64,000 bases of DNA, taken from NCBI GenBank assembly GCA_037157565.1, contig JAZHRO010000002.1:32198501-32262500 (forward strand), given 5' to 3'. This document shows, one piece after another, positions 9,984 to 21,829 of this stretch; within the stretch, counting starts at the first letter, position 1, and each line of letters starts with the position of its first letter. Source of the stretch: Thalassia testudinum. Taxonomy: Eukaryota > Streptophyta > Magnoliopsida > Alismatales > Hydrocharitaceae. The notes under the pieces were generated by a model. That model was not told the origin of the DNA, did not search any database, and was given only the letters and a program-made list of their open reading frames with translations. The position numbers and the translations under genes are program-made.

Positions 9984-12536
9984 AACAGCCACTGGGTGAG
10001 TCCAATCCAGGTTGTGCCTAAAAAGGCAGGACTCACTGTCATCATGACTGAAACCAAAGAAACTATACCGACCCACATTGCAAACTCGTGGAGAGTCTGT
10101 ATTGATTACTGAAGACTAAATTCCTCCACGAAAAAGGATCATTTCCCACTGCCATTTATTGATCAGATACTCGAGAAATTGGCAGGGAATCGATTCTTTT
10201 GCTTCTTGGACGGGTACTTCGGTTATAACCAGGTGGCAATCCATCTTGAGGACCAAGAGAAGACTACCTTCACTTGCCTCTTCAGGACATATGTGTTCCA
10301 TAGGATGCCATTTGGTCTCTGCAATGCACCTGGTACTTTTCAAAGGTGCATGCTTGCCATATTCTCAGATATGGCAGGTGAGTACCTTGAAGTCTTCATG
10401 GATGACTTCTCGGTATTTGGGGAATCTTTTGATGATTGCCTCCTACACTTGGTACAAATCCTCAAGCGTTGTATGGATGTGAATTTGGTTCTTTCCTGGG
10501 AAAAGAACCACTTCATGGTACCTGAGGGAATTGTCTTGGGTCACCTTGTCTCTGAAAAAGGCATCCAGGTTGATCGAGCCAAGGTTAATTTGATCTCCAA
10601 ACAACCCATGCCTGGCTCGATCAGGGACATCCACTCTTTTCTAGGGACATCAATTTTTACCGTCAATTCATTTTCGATTTCTCGAAAATCATTTGCCCCA
10701 TGACTAATCTGTTGTCAAAGAATGTCCCCTTCAAAATCATCGAGGAATGCACTCACGCATTTGATAGCCTATGTGATCGAGTCACCCAAGAACCAATCCT
10801 ACAATCCCCTGACTGGTCTCTACCCATTGAGATCATGTGCGATGCATCTGACTATGCAGTGGGTGCGGTACTTAGGCAGAAAATAGACAAGAAACCCGTG
10901 GTCTTCTACTATGCTAGCAAGACACTTGACAAGGCTCAGCATAACTACACACCTATTGAGAAAGAGCTGCTAGCTGTAGTATTTGGCCTCGAAAAATTTC
11001 AATCCTATCTTTTGGGTTCCTGTGTTATCATATACTCAGATTACACCGCAATGAGGCACCTCCTCGCGAAACCTCGACTAATCCGCTAGATCTTGCTGTT
11101 GCAAGAATTTGACCTCAAGATTCACGACAAGGTAGGAAAACAGAACGTGGTAGCTGATCACTTGTCCCGCCTTCCTTCTGATATCATCAACCCTTCTAGA
11201 CCAATCGCAGAGCACTTTCCTGATGAGCACCTCCTGACTATTGGTGCTGGACTTCCCTAGTACGTTGATTTGGTTAACTACTTGGCATCACATTAGATCC
11301 CATCCGATTGGCCGAAGGCCAAGAAGGACAAGTTGCTTTCTGAAGCCAAGTATTACATCTGGGAAGACCCGTACCTCTTCTGCATTGGTGCTGATCAGAT
11401 CATCAAGCGATGCATCCCAGAAGCGGAAATTTGGGACATTCTATCCTTCTACCATGACCAGGCCTGCGAAAGACACTTCTCCGGACATAAAACTGCAGCT
11501 AAAATCCTCGAGTGCAGCTTTTATTGGCCCACTATCTTCAAGGACACATACAACTACTGTAAGGCATGCACTCGTTGCCAGACCTTGGGCAACATGAGCC
11601 ACCACGATATGATGCCTTTACAGCCGATTCTCATATGCGAAATCTTTGATATATGGGGGATTGATTTTATGGGACCCTTCCCTAAATCGGACGACTTCGA
11701 ATACATTCTCCTCGCTGTAGACTACGTGTCTAAATGGATCGAAGCTATCCCAACCCGAACCAATGATCATAAAGTGGTAATCAAGTTCATTCATCAACAC
11801 ATCTTTTCTCGGTTCAGTGTGCCATGTGCCATTATCTCTGATGGAGGGACCCATTTTACAAATGCACAGTTCAGATCCCTAATGACCAAATAGGGGTGTC
11901 ACATTGAATCTCGACTCCTTATTGCCCTCAAACCAATGGATTTCTAATTGGGAGATCAAGAAAATCCTCCAGGTCACTGTTCATCCTGACAGGAAGGACT
12001 GGTCAGCTCAACTTCCAGAAGCTTTGTGGGCTTATAGGATCGCCCACAAAACCCAATTAGGTATGTCACCATTCAGATTGTTGTACGGGAAGGCATGTCA
12101 CCCACCCATTGAGAAGGAGCACAAAGCCTATTGGGCAGTATAGAAGTGTAATCTATATCTACTTAAGGCCAAAACCCACTGTCAGCTTCAAATGAGCGAG
12201 ATCAAGGAAGTATGCAATGACGCGTACGAGAACTCACAAATTTACAAAGAACGGGTGAAGGCTTTTCTTGACAAATACATTTCTAGAAAAGCTTTCCATC
12301 TTGGTCAGAAGGTCCTACTCTTTGATGCCAAGCTAAAACTTTTCCCAGGCAAACTCAGATCTAAATGGATTGGGCCATTCTTGGTGAGATGAATCTTTGG
12401 AAATGGAGTCGTCGAAATCAGTCAACCCAGTCTTGATTCTGAACCTTTCATCGTGAATGGCCAGCCACTTAAGCCGTTCATTGAACTCACTAATACAAAC
12501 TTGGCTGAGGTATCTTTTGATCTCCGTTCTCCCTAA
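9984..12536 (+). pseudogene. pol: Element B pol: RT, RNaseH, integrase, decayed and missing its 5' part
   Basis: This Athila-type polymerase begins abruptly at the WVSP motif of RT, immediately after LTR A1. RT motifs are CIDY (then TGA at 10110-10112), [26 protein letters not shown] and FMDDF (10395-10409). A one-base frameshift near 10645 shifts the frame. RNaseH follows ([34 protein letters not shown]), then the integrase zinc region (HFSGH, CTRC), WGIDFMGP and ISDGG. The segment with the third catalytic Glu of integrase is lost or scrambled around 11891-11950, with another frameshift. The C-terminal part (LKLFPGKLRSKWIGPF, PFIVNG) ends at TAA 12534-12536. Stops at 11087 and 11258 sit where relatives have Trp; TGA at 10110 and 12390 sit at likely Arg positions. 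It is dead. Confidence 0.88.
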
Positions 12537-14099
12537 GCTTATTGCGGCCGGCTGATGGCGTTAAACTCAGCGCTTAACGGGAGGCAACTTGTCATTTTCC
12601 TGAAAAACCCAAAACCCTTTTAACACATCTCTTTGCTGAACTTATATTGCACTTTAGGATTTGTCCATTAGAATAGCCAACTCCACCTCTGATACTCGTA
12701 CCAGAGCTTGAAATCATCCGCAACAGTCATCCTGACCCATCCACCCACCCTTCAAACCTATTTTAATGTACAATCTAAGCTAAACTTGAACTCACCTAAT
12801 TTACAATGAGGACATTGCAAATCGTAGGCATGGGAGGTATTAAAGTGCAAAACGTCGTGAGAATCAATTCACAATAAGGGCTTCACAAAATAAAAAGGAG
12901 GTTGAGGAAAAAGGAAAGCCATTTTTGAGAAAAATGAGGAAAGGAGGGAAGAAAAATTGAAAAGAAGAAAGGAACAAAAAGATAAAGAAAGAAATTGAGT
13001 CCCTTCAAAGTAATATGAAACTTACCTAACTTCTAGGTTAGATTGAATAATGAATTAAGACTCGGAAGGCTAAAACTTAAGGGATTAGTGGTGAATATCG
13101 ACCTTAGACCTCTTGGATCTAATTAGATTTAAACACTCATGTACTTGTCAAGATCTGGATTAGTCGTCAAGAGGTTGGGGAAAATGCAAAGCTTATATAT
13201 TAGGTCTAAGGCTTAGGTAGTATTTGGCCTCGTTAACTGACCTCTGGTTTGCAGAACTTGACAACTTAAGCACCTTAAATCACACACAGTCTGGTCAGTG
13301 TGCTTTAAATAATGAAATCATGCCAAAGGGCATTTCTTTTGTTTTGAAAATGGTCCTAAGATCTAGATTAAGAGCGGCTCGAAAACACAAGTTGATTTAG
13401 ACAAGTTCCCAATGCGAAGAGGTAGGAAATTCCCGTCGAAGATGCACAATAACATATCATCTCCTCAATGCTTATCTCCTAAGATATCTAAATATCTTAC
13501 TAGGGGCATGTAAGCACCTTGTGCTGGTTCAGATGCCATGGGTGGCATTATCATGAAATGTCGATTACCAGGGTCTGGATTTAGGTACAGAACGCCATGG
13601 GCAGGATTATCTCGAAATCTCGAAAGCCAAGGTCTGGGGGTTTCCATAAGCGGTGCTATATCGAAGCATCGATTACTAGGGACCCTACAAGGATTGATGA
13701 TGGGGACAAGGAATCCGATACAGACCGTGTTTAGGGCCAATTCGAAGATGAATCTAAGGAAAAATATAATGAATAGAAAAAGAGAGAGAAAGCTCTCCAC
13801 AAATAAAATTATTCTATTTCTCTCTCTTACAAAGTGCACTGGCAAACTGAACCTGGACTAACCATGTTCCAAGCATGGGTGCTTTAACCACTGGGAACAA
13901 CAAACCTTGGGTTAGTTCCTGCGGGCCTTAGTCACCTTCGCGGCAGAATAAGGAGAAAGCTAGTTAGGTCTGAATCTAGGCTGGTACTTGAGTACCTCTA
14001 GGCCTATTGTTGGTATTAAGATTTGATTCCTAGAGATGCGGCTTAGTAGGGCATCCTGATGGTTACATCCAACCTAGATAACTGGTTTGATTCATAGAA
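12537..14099 (+). other. 3' untranslated region of element B
   Basis: About 1.56 kb between the pol stop and the LTR with no supported ORF. It includes a purine-rich stretch (12890-13010) and the conserved triple-repeat block at 13505-13740. The layout matches the 3' UTR of element C. Confidence 0.7.
13532..13735 (+). repeat. Triple imperfect repeat block in B 3' UTR
   Basis: There are three units about 55 bp apart, starting near 13532, 13591 and 13641. Each carries a CCATGGGTGGCATTATC-like core followed by GAA...TCGA. The block is followed by GGGGACAAGGAATCCGA and a partly palindromic ACAGACCGTGT. Element C has the same arrangement at 34705-34920. Confidence 0.72.
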
Positions 14100-14137
14100 T
14101 TTTGCTAAGGAACTAGCAAAAGCTAGGCATGGGGGTA
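14100..14137 (+). promoter_or_regulatory. Pre-LTR stem-loop and polypurine tract of element B
   Basis: Arms TTTTGCTA (14100-14107) and TAGCAAAA (14114-14121) flank the loop AGGAAC. GCTAGGCATGGGGGTA then runs to the LTR start at 14138. Confidence 0.75.
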
Positions 14138-14315
14138 TGATGGGAACACTATCATGAGCCATAACTAGCTCAACTTGGTCTTATAAAGTAAATAAAAGCC
14201 CCTACATATCAGTCTGAAGGTCTCTTGAGCAGGATGAATTATTTTGAGAAGAAAAGATGAAAATAGAGTTATTTCACAAATACAATTTTACCATCTTATC
14301 ACAATTTTACCATAT
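14138..14315 (+). repeat. Start of LTR B1 (truncated)
   Basis: TGATGGGAACACTATCATGAGCC and the next ~150 bp match the starts of the solo B LTRs at 39124 and (reversed) 62827. Similarity fades near 14315, far short of the ~2.7 kb of a full B LTR. The remainder was cut off by a later rearrangement or insertion. Confidence 0.65.
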
Positions 14316-14683
14316 GTCTAGAAATACCAGGGTGTTGTTTGCAATTTGGTTGCTTAACTTAGGTTGTTGACTACATTATTTTTTCAACACCTAAGTTATC
14401 AATTTTTTCTTCTCTCAACCACTTAAGTGGTCATGTGACAAGCACATGACCCATCCCATATAAAAGAGGTCAAGTGCAAACACTTGTCTCATTTAATCAC
14501 AACCAAACCCTAGTTCCACCACAAGTCTCTCCAAGCCCTTGCCAAGAAGAAGAAGAATCATCTCCAATCTTCATACCCTAGGTACATTCTTCTCTTCTTA
14601 GCAAATCTTGTTTCCTTGAGTCGTTCTCCATCATGTTTTCTTTCTTTCTCGACGTCATTTCTGCTGCTGCAATATGTTTTCAT
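14316..14683 (+). other. Unassigned promoter-like stretch before element N
   Basis: No gene is visible. A TATA-like CATATAAAAGAG lies at 14457-14468, followed by ACCAAACCCTAG and a GAAGAAGAAG run, so it could be an LTR U3/R piece. It does not match the right-hand LTR of N, the B solo LTRs, or anything else I recognised here. Confidence 0.35.
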
Positions 14684-14846
14684 CGGGTACCGGTACCCAT
14701 CATCGGTACCGGTACTCGCTGGGCACAGCAGTGCCTACTTTGGAGAGCAGGTACCGGTACTAAAGATGAGTACCGATACTAGCTCGAATTTCTGGTTAGG
14801 ATAGAAACCAACCAGTACCGGTACCAATCATCAGTACCGGTACATG
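14684..14846. repeat. GTACCGGTAC palindrome cluster, left end of element N
   Basis: Six copies or near-copies of the 10-bp palindrome GTACCGGTAC occur near 14687, 14703, 14752, 14769, 14812 and 14832, arranged in pairs about 16-20 bp apart. The right-hand LTR of N holds a matching cluster at 17099-17340. Confidence 0.8.
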
Positions 14847-14937
14847 CAGGCTTAAAAGTGTTGTTACTTGAACACATGATAATAAATTATCTTTATCTCC
14901 AATTGTATTTCCTATTCCTTGTTGTTGTATGTTTTCA

Positions 14938-16327
14938 GAACGCACCTAAATCTAAAAGTAAGGGAAAAGCACCTCAAGATGCATTCCACAAGTATGCATC
15001 AATGAGGATGCTAAATCAAAATTTGATTGGTATAAAGGCCTAAAAATCCATCACTGTAGGCCTATTTAGTGGAAAGATTTTTCTCTTCAAATCTGAGTTT
15101 ACTACTTATCTTTCCAAACAGCATCTTATGCATTTCTTTGATGAGTCATTTTTTGCTGATGTTCCTGGAGTTTACCCTAATGTTAATTGTCTATTTTTTG
15201 CTAGTCTCCAAGAATAAGAAAATCGAGGCCATCTTGTCTTAACATCCAAAGTTTTTGGTCAAAAAATCACCATTACTCCTAAATTTTTATCAACCATCAT
15301 CCAATGCCCAAATGAAGGTCATCCTTTTAACACACTTAAGGAGCAATTTCCTACTCACAAAATTCATGAAACTCTGTTGCTTCCTAATTGTCAGGGTAAA
15401 GCATTGGTTGCCCCCAACATGACTCTTTTTGCTTGTGTTCTTTTCGGTATCTTAGCATGGAATTTAAGGGCTAAAAATTTGGATTTTCACAAAATTCCCG
15501 TTGACATTTTACCCTTAATTTATGCTATCATTACAGGATTTCCGGTCAACTGGAACACAGTTTTCATTCACTTTCTTAGACCTCATTACCGTGCATCGAC
15601 TTTACCCTCAGATATCTTGGTGTCTCACATATTTCATAAAAATAAAATTGACCTTTCTAACGTCACTCCTCTTAGAAAAGTGGTCTATTTCAACTGGACC
15701 ACTCTCCAGAAAATGGGAGTGAAAGGCGCTAGAGAGGAATCTACTAGTGATGATGAAGAAGATGAAGTTGATCCAAATGCTCGATCTTCTTCTCATCCAC
15801 CTCCTGAATCATCTTCGGCTTTTGTCCCCATTACCTATCCTTTTCCAGAAGCCGAAACTCCTTGGAGGAACCTATCTCATGAGTTTGGCACTGATCCCTA
15901 TATGATCAACACTTTCAATTACAATGGCCAAAATTTAACCAATCTGAATTTTGCCTTCCGTCACATGGAACGCAAATTTCATGATCTTTCTATGTCTCTT
16001 GAGTCTTTCTATGTTGCATCTTCCACTCAACAAACCAAAGAAAGGAAGTGGACTCAACCAAAAGCACCTCCGGAATACAGTGAAAGAAGCCAGAAGCACT
16101 TTCAAGATCCATCTTTTGTAGCAGAAAAGAAACCTATTATCCATGAAGATGAGGAAGAAGACACGGAAGATGATGAAAATGTTTCATATGAAGAAGACGA
16201 TGATGATGACGACGGTGGCAATGACGATGATGATAATGATGACAACAACGATAATGATGACAATGACAATGATGACGACGATGATGAGGATGAACAACCA
16301 CTTATTAGAAAACGTCATAGAAATTAG
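14938..16327 (+). pseudogene. ORF of non-autonomous element N (plant transposon-protein-like), two in-frame stops
   Basis: One reading frame runs from about 14938 to the TAG at 16325-16327, broken by TAA at 15041-15043 and 15215-15217. The longest open part is 15377-16327 (316 residues). The N-terminal part is basic (KSKSKGKAP). A globular part follows (FACVLFGILAWNLRAKNLDFHKIPVDILP, then NWNTVFIHFLRPHYRASTLPSDI cited in two pieces: NWNTVFIHFL and PHYRASTLPSDI). The C-terminus is a long Asp/Glu/Asn run (16143-16300) ending in KRHRN. It resembles the class often labelled putative plant transposon protein in LTR elements, but I am not certain. No RT, protease or integrase motif is present. A splice-acceptor-like TTTTCAG lies just before 14939, so a first exon upstream is possible. 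Confidence 0.55.
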
Positions 16328-16690
16328 TTTAGTTTTTTAAGTATGTAAGCTTGTTGTTGCTTGTATGACTCTTAAGATTGTTAAACTTCTATGGCTCTTA
16401 ATATTTCTTTTGTGTCATGCACTTTATCATGTTATGAAAGTTGTTGCTTTGTTTGATAATGTGAGTTTGTTTGATAATGTCATGCTTGATGCTATTTGCT
16501 CTTTTTTTTTTGCTTGCTTGACAAAAAGGGGGAGAAATGAAAGAATGAATAGATACTTCATATCTAAAATAAGGAGAGTTTAGTTTGAGGGGGAGGTTTT
16601 TCACTCTCTTGTGGAGTTTTTTTTTTATTCTTCTCTTATTAAGTCTCTGTTTATCTTTAATATGAGTATCTTGTTTGTTTTGTCAACATC
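16328..16690 (+). other. 3' untranslated region of element N
   Basis: T-rich and non-coding. It holds two extra purine tracts (AAAAAGGGGGAGAAA near 16526 and GAGGGGGAGG near 16587) resembling the final polypurine tract. Confidence 0.55.
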
Positions 16691-16704
16691 AAAAAGGGGG
16701 AGAT
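16691..16704 (+). promoter_or_regulatory. Polypurine tract of element N
   Basis: AAAAAGGGGGAGAT lies immediately before the LTR start TGTTGGACCC. This is the typical plus-strand primer position. Confidence 0.75.
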
Positions 16705-18002
16705 TGTTGGACCCTAGTTCCATCTCTCTTCTGTATTTTGGTGTTAACAAAATCATTTTAAAATTTAATATGTTTATGAAGTAATTTCAGGTCAAAAGAA
16801 TCTATGGATGCAAGCAAAAAGATTGCACATGAAGGAAGAAGTTTTGAAGACTTTAGTTTTTATTGTATCTTAGAATTTTTGTATGTCTCCAAACAAGTAA
16901 AACATAATATAGGTGTTAAAATCAAAGTAGAGATAACTAGGTTTCAGAATATCGTTCATTTACTTGGTTCTTAACTCAAAATCGACTCTTTCAAAACAAA
17001 GTCGCCTAGAGTAGATTGCATTTCTCTAATTGATTTACACTAATGATCTTTGGTACTTGCTTGGCACAGGTTTGGACCTTAGTTCCAAACTGTGAACATC
17101 AAGTACTGGTTCTCATCATGAGTACCGGTGTCAGGTGGTCACAGTTTGTGAACTGGGTTTTTGCCTAGACCTTACAAGTATTGGTACTCATCATGAGTAC
17201 CGGTACATGTAGACCACAGGACCCAAGACTATGCGTCACAAGTACCGATACTCACAATGTGTACCGGTACCCAGTGATTTGGTTGTACTGACTATATGCA
17301 GTCAGTGCCGGTACCAAGAGTTTAGTACCGGTACCAACTAACCGTTGTGACCAGTCTGAATGACTAGTTTGCAATTAATCATATTTCTAATGTTCCTAAA
17401 ATACCCTTAACGGCTAGAATTCGTGGGAGAGGTGATTAGTGGCCTATATAAGCACTCTTTGAGTGTTATTTTTTACACATCTCTAAAAAGAATCATACTC
17501 TTGCCTATACTTCAATTCTCAATTTTCAAGCTGAAAGAGAGTTTGTTTTATTGCATATCTTTCAAGGCCTCTCACCATTTGTAACAAATCATCAAAGGCG
17601 ATCATGTTTTTCTGTATTCAATCATTTGTTTTACGCCTTAGTTTTTCTTGTTAGATTTGGTTATACTTGCTATAAGATATATTCTTGTTGGAGACTTAGG
17701 AAATAGTTGTAAGCTTCTACTTACATTTTGCTTACACCTGTACCTTTATCACTTTGTATATCTTGTAATTGGGTTGAGGTAACCTGTTAATTACCTCTGA
17801 TATTAGTAAATTGATTCCCTCTGAGTTGAGGGAATTTGGTTAAAAATCATAAGTTAGGAGACTTAGGTAGTGGATTACCCAAGTGAGGGGAACCACTATA
17901 TATCTTGTGCATTTGTTTTTGTGGTTTGCTTTGTCTTGCAATTTTTATTTCCCACACTATTTATCCCCCCTTCTAGTGTGCTTGTGATTTACAGATCCTA
18001 CA
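16705..18002 (+). repeat. Right-hand LTR of element N
   Basis: It starts TGTTGGACCCTAG after the polypurine tract and ends GATCCTACA (1,298 bp). A TATA box CTATATAAGC lies at 17444-17453. The end (CACACTATTTATCCCCCC) is typical of copia-type LTRs. It contains four pairs of GTACCGGTAC-like palindromes at 17099-17340. No matching left LTR was found, so the element is truncated or rearranged on its left. Confidence 0.68.
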
Positions 18003-19209
18003 AAAAATAATTGGCTCAAGGCAATTGCCAAAAGAAACGGTGGAACCAATCCCCCATTCTACAACAAGGAATGAAATCTCCCTCATCGCGTGCTCGATTG
18101 GAGAGGAAGGGAATTCGGAGAGAGAGAGAGAGAGACCTGTGAGAAGGTAGCCATGGAGGTTGCCTATTCAAGGAGGGTGAGGAGGGAATTGGCCACCAGG
18201 ACATGTAGGAGAAGGCGAGGGCGGGGGGAGGGAGAGAGCAAAGACATCAATGGCATGGGCGAGGGAGGTGGTGTCCGGGGAGGGGTCCTTGAAGGGAGGA
18301 AAGGGTAGTAGTAGAGGAGGTGGAGGCACAAGTGAGGGAGAGAACGGGGACCTCGACGACACATGCAAGGGAGGAGCTGGCAAAGGAGAGGTCCTTCGAA
18401 GAAAGGTGTAGCAGCAGAGGAGGTGAAGGCACGAGCAACATTGAGGCCGAGAGTGCGATCATCGTCTTTGAGGAAGCAATTGGCGAAGGTGGAGGGGACG
18501 ATGAAATGTCGCGACGAGAGAGAAGGTCGACAGCGGAAAAGGAGGTTGCAGAGCATGCGGGAGTGGATGGTGGAGTGGGAGGTGGGGGTGCCGACGAGGA
18601 GGTAGAGGTGATGGAAGCAGAGGTGGTAAGGGAGGGGCGAGGGAGAGGAGGGTGGAGGGGAAGGTGGGGGTGCCGATGAGGAGGCGAAGGTGGTGGAAGT
18701 AGAGTTGGTAGGGTAGGGGAGGAAACGAGGGACGATGGTAAGGGAGGGGGTGAGGGAGAAGAGGGTTAGGTGAGTGATTGATGAGAGCCAGTTGGGGAGA
18801 GGGGGGGTGTGGGTTGAGGTGAGTAGTTGAGGGCTTGGTGTTGAGCTGTGTAGTCCCTAGCCCGGTCGTGGAGGTGAGAGTTATGTGGTTTATGTGGTAG
18901 GGGTGTTGGGTTAAGGAGAAAGGGAAGAAGGAAAGCGGAAGTAGGGGCGTTGGGTCAATGAGAAAGGGAAGAAGGTGGTAGGGGCATTAGGTTGAGAGAG
19001 GGGGAGAGGGAAAAAGAGATACAATTTTCCTAATAATCACATCGAATGCCATTGTAGGATTCATGCTACAGTAGTGTTGTGATCAAAACAACCACGATGC
19101 TTCATAGTTTTCATGGATAGAGCTCCTGCAAACCAAGTCCTCCAAAGATCAGGTCCCCTTCGTTGTGGTTGCTCCTTGACCACACCATCTAGGACCAGTG
19201 AGGACCTTG
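18003..19209. other. GA-rich unassigned region with a two-copy minisatellite
   Basis: No supported gene. The plus strand is strongly purine-rich from 18080 to 19020, with (GA)n at about 18118-18135 and an ~82-bp unit repeated at 18581 and 18663 (GGTGGGGGTGCCGA...). ORFs here are composition artefacts. The composition resembles the R/U5 part of an LTR in reverse orientation, but I found no match in the window. Confidence 0.5.
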
Positions 19210-21829
19210 TGTAATGACCTGAGTCCCGCCAAACGACAAAACCCGGGTTGCCGTGTGCAAACAATTAGCACAAATTGCTCACAAGATTGCCATCACCCAA
19301 CACATAATCATAAAATATAAGCATAGCCAACAAACTAATCATATTGCATAAATTAAATTAACATAAAATGGATAGTGACCAGAGGATTTACCACAGAACA
19401 TAAGTATATAAGTTCAAGGAGATGTAGAACCGACGAGTAGTGGGTTGAAACCAGTTATCCAATTCTTTTAATTCCCGACAAATCCATCATACTGCTCATT
19501 TGATTATTTCTAGATAATTGTATCAATATCCATCAATTAAGCTATAACTCTCATCGTTTTAAACCATTGATCTAAAGTTATGAAAAAAGCTCAAATCACA
19601 TCATTTCAAAATTAATTGATAAATGACTTAGTTTCCAACTTCTGATAGTGGTTCTAGTCAAATTATTATTTAACAATCCTGATGATGCCATTTTTATTCA
19701 AAAGATAGTTCATTTCATAAATGCGACATACTAGACCACATCCCATATTCTAAGTGTTTCATAATTTATTTAATTCATGAATATGATCTAATAAATTATT
19801 GTTATCACCTTTTAATCCGGTAGTTAACTATATCAATTTGATCATTTCCATTCCAAGTCAACCTGATTTACATTATCCATATTTAATATTTTAGTACCAA
19901 AGAAAGCAAGAAATATGTAAACGGATCTGATCCCAGCAAGAGTCAAGAACACACGCTAAACGGTGCAATACGTGGAAAATGTCACCATGTAGACAAACTG
20001 TACGGAAAAAGAGAGAGACTACTCTACCTAACGTCATTGGGGTTTTACGATAACTCCACAAAAATAGGTCAGAGACTCCCAACACCACATGTGTCTCCCA
20101 AGTCTGTGCCTTAGAAATTGAAGCGGAATTTACTTAATCCAACCATACGGATGTGTCCGGCACACTCGAAACGCCAAGATTGACTCTTGGATTACCTAAT
20201 TTCGATCTCGAAGACCTCGGTCTAAGTAAACAAATCTGGCTGTCAGATGTTAAGTAACACACTAATTCCCTTTATAGGGACCTATAGGTAATATTAAAAA
20301 CTTTAAATTTTAAAACATAAGTTTGTTAACCCTTCAACGATGCTCTTCTCCCCTCCCGCTCCTTTGTCTTCCTTCGTTCCTCTCTCCATGCATGCATGTA
20401 CCCGTGCATGCAGTGGCTCGGCCTCCACCATCGGTGTCCCTCACTAGCCCTTTGCCGCCTCGAGCGGCCTCCTCGACCTTCCTCTCTCACCCCTCGTGGT
20501 TAGACATGTCTCCCTCCATGTCTTCTTCTTCCACTCAACTCCTTCGCTCTTTTCTTCTCCCGTCAACCCATGCACGCAACTCCCCCCCGTGATCTCCTCC
20601 TCGCGTTGGCCTTGGCTCCGGCTACTCTCATCGACCACATCCAAATCCACCGGCTCCTCGCCGGCCTCTGACAGCAACCAGAGCTCCTCTCGACTTCTCC
20701 TTCAACTCTTTCTATCAAGTGTGAACCCATCGTTGCAGGTGTACCCGTGGCCATGGTTCAGCCGCTTCCTTGGCTGGTCGACACTTCTCGACCACGACCG
20801 TTCTGGCTAGGATCCTCCCTGTCCTTTCTTGGTCTCGCCTTCCTCCTTCCTTTTCTCTCTCTTAATGCACTCACGAGTGAAGGAAAGAAAACAAGGGAAA
20901 AGGAGAGGGGGCTTCACCTTAACATCGACGCTGACACCGCTGCTCGACTGTCTGTGGCCTCGACGTTCCTCTGGTCGTCGTATGTCCTCTCGTGTTGCAC
21001 GGAAGAAGAAGAAGAAAAGGAGTTCCTCTCTTCTCCTTTCCGATCTCTGTCTCGACTTCCTCCTCCTTTCCCCTCCATTTCCTTTCTTTCCTGATATCTC
21101 TCTCTTCTATCTTGATATTACATGGAAGGAGGAGTTCGGTGGGTTTGGATTAGGGGGTTATTTAAAAGGATGAGGGGAAAAAAGTTGCTAGGATTGAGGA
21201 ACTGAGAAAGGAGAAAAAAATAAAAGAAACTTAAAAGGGAATTGAGGTGGTAAAAGAAGGAAATATATAGCTGTATCTTTGAAATTGATTTATTATTAAA
21301 AAATAAAAATAATGAACTAATTATCCCTTCAAATAATAATAATATTATTTATTAATTATCAATTTTTTTATTAAACCCTTTTACGTAGATTTGATTTTAT
21401 AAATAAAGTACTCTCATAACAATGTCTAACGTGCTTTAATTCTAGCGAAGCATGTATCATCGGAACTACTATGTGATAAGGAATCCGATAAAATTTATAG
21501 ATTTTTAAACGAAGGTCGTTTGTACCATGTGATTCCTAAGCAGGTAATTGCACATAGGTTTTTCGCAGTTTATACATGATTAGCATATCCGAGGTTCGAT
21601 CGTCATACAGAACATACTGTAAAAACCTCGTGATACCATAAAGCTAACAATACTTTCATATCGTTGATCCGAGATTCAGATCACAAAAATGGAAAACAAG
21701 TGGGTTTTCAATCTAGTGATGCATTTTTAATTTGTGCGACCTCCAATTGACACGCGAAAAATGTTAGTGGGTTCTTCTTAAGCTGCTTAAGTCTGAAATG
21801 ACTTGGAAATCCTAGTTCGGGCCTTTACA
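19210..21829 (-). repeat. 3' LTR of element D1
   Basis: On the minus strand it starts TGTAAAGGCCCGAAC at 21829 and ends GGTCATTACA at 19210 (about 2.6 kb). 19210-20100 matches, with one ~550-bp deletion, the right-hand copy at 38116-43831. A TATA-like TTTAAATA lies near 21160 (minus strand), and a CT-rich transcribed part at 20320-21090 (plus-strand view) explains several spurious ORFs. The end style (TGTAA...; GAGTCCC near the PBS side) is that of chromovirus-type gypsy LTRs. Confidence 0.68.

Noticed and set aside
11241..11597. 118-codon plus-strand ORF
   Set aside because: Out-of-frame shadow of the B integrase; the real frame shows the HHCC and catalytic motifs.
14684..14850. CRISPR-like spaced repeats
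   Set aside because: Repeats are 10-bp palindromes with 6-40 bp variable gaps in a plant retroelement; there are no cas genes and no uniform repeat/spacer lengths.
18090..18679. ORFs of up to 130 codons on both strands
   Set aside because: Composition artefacts in a GA-rich tract with a minisatellite; Glu/Gly/Arg or Pro/Leu/Ser low-complexity products.
20323..21173. Several overlapping plus- and minus-strand ORFs (60-115 codons)
   Set aside because: They lie in the CT-rich part of the D1 LTR, overlap each other in all frames, and show no domain motif.
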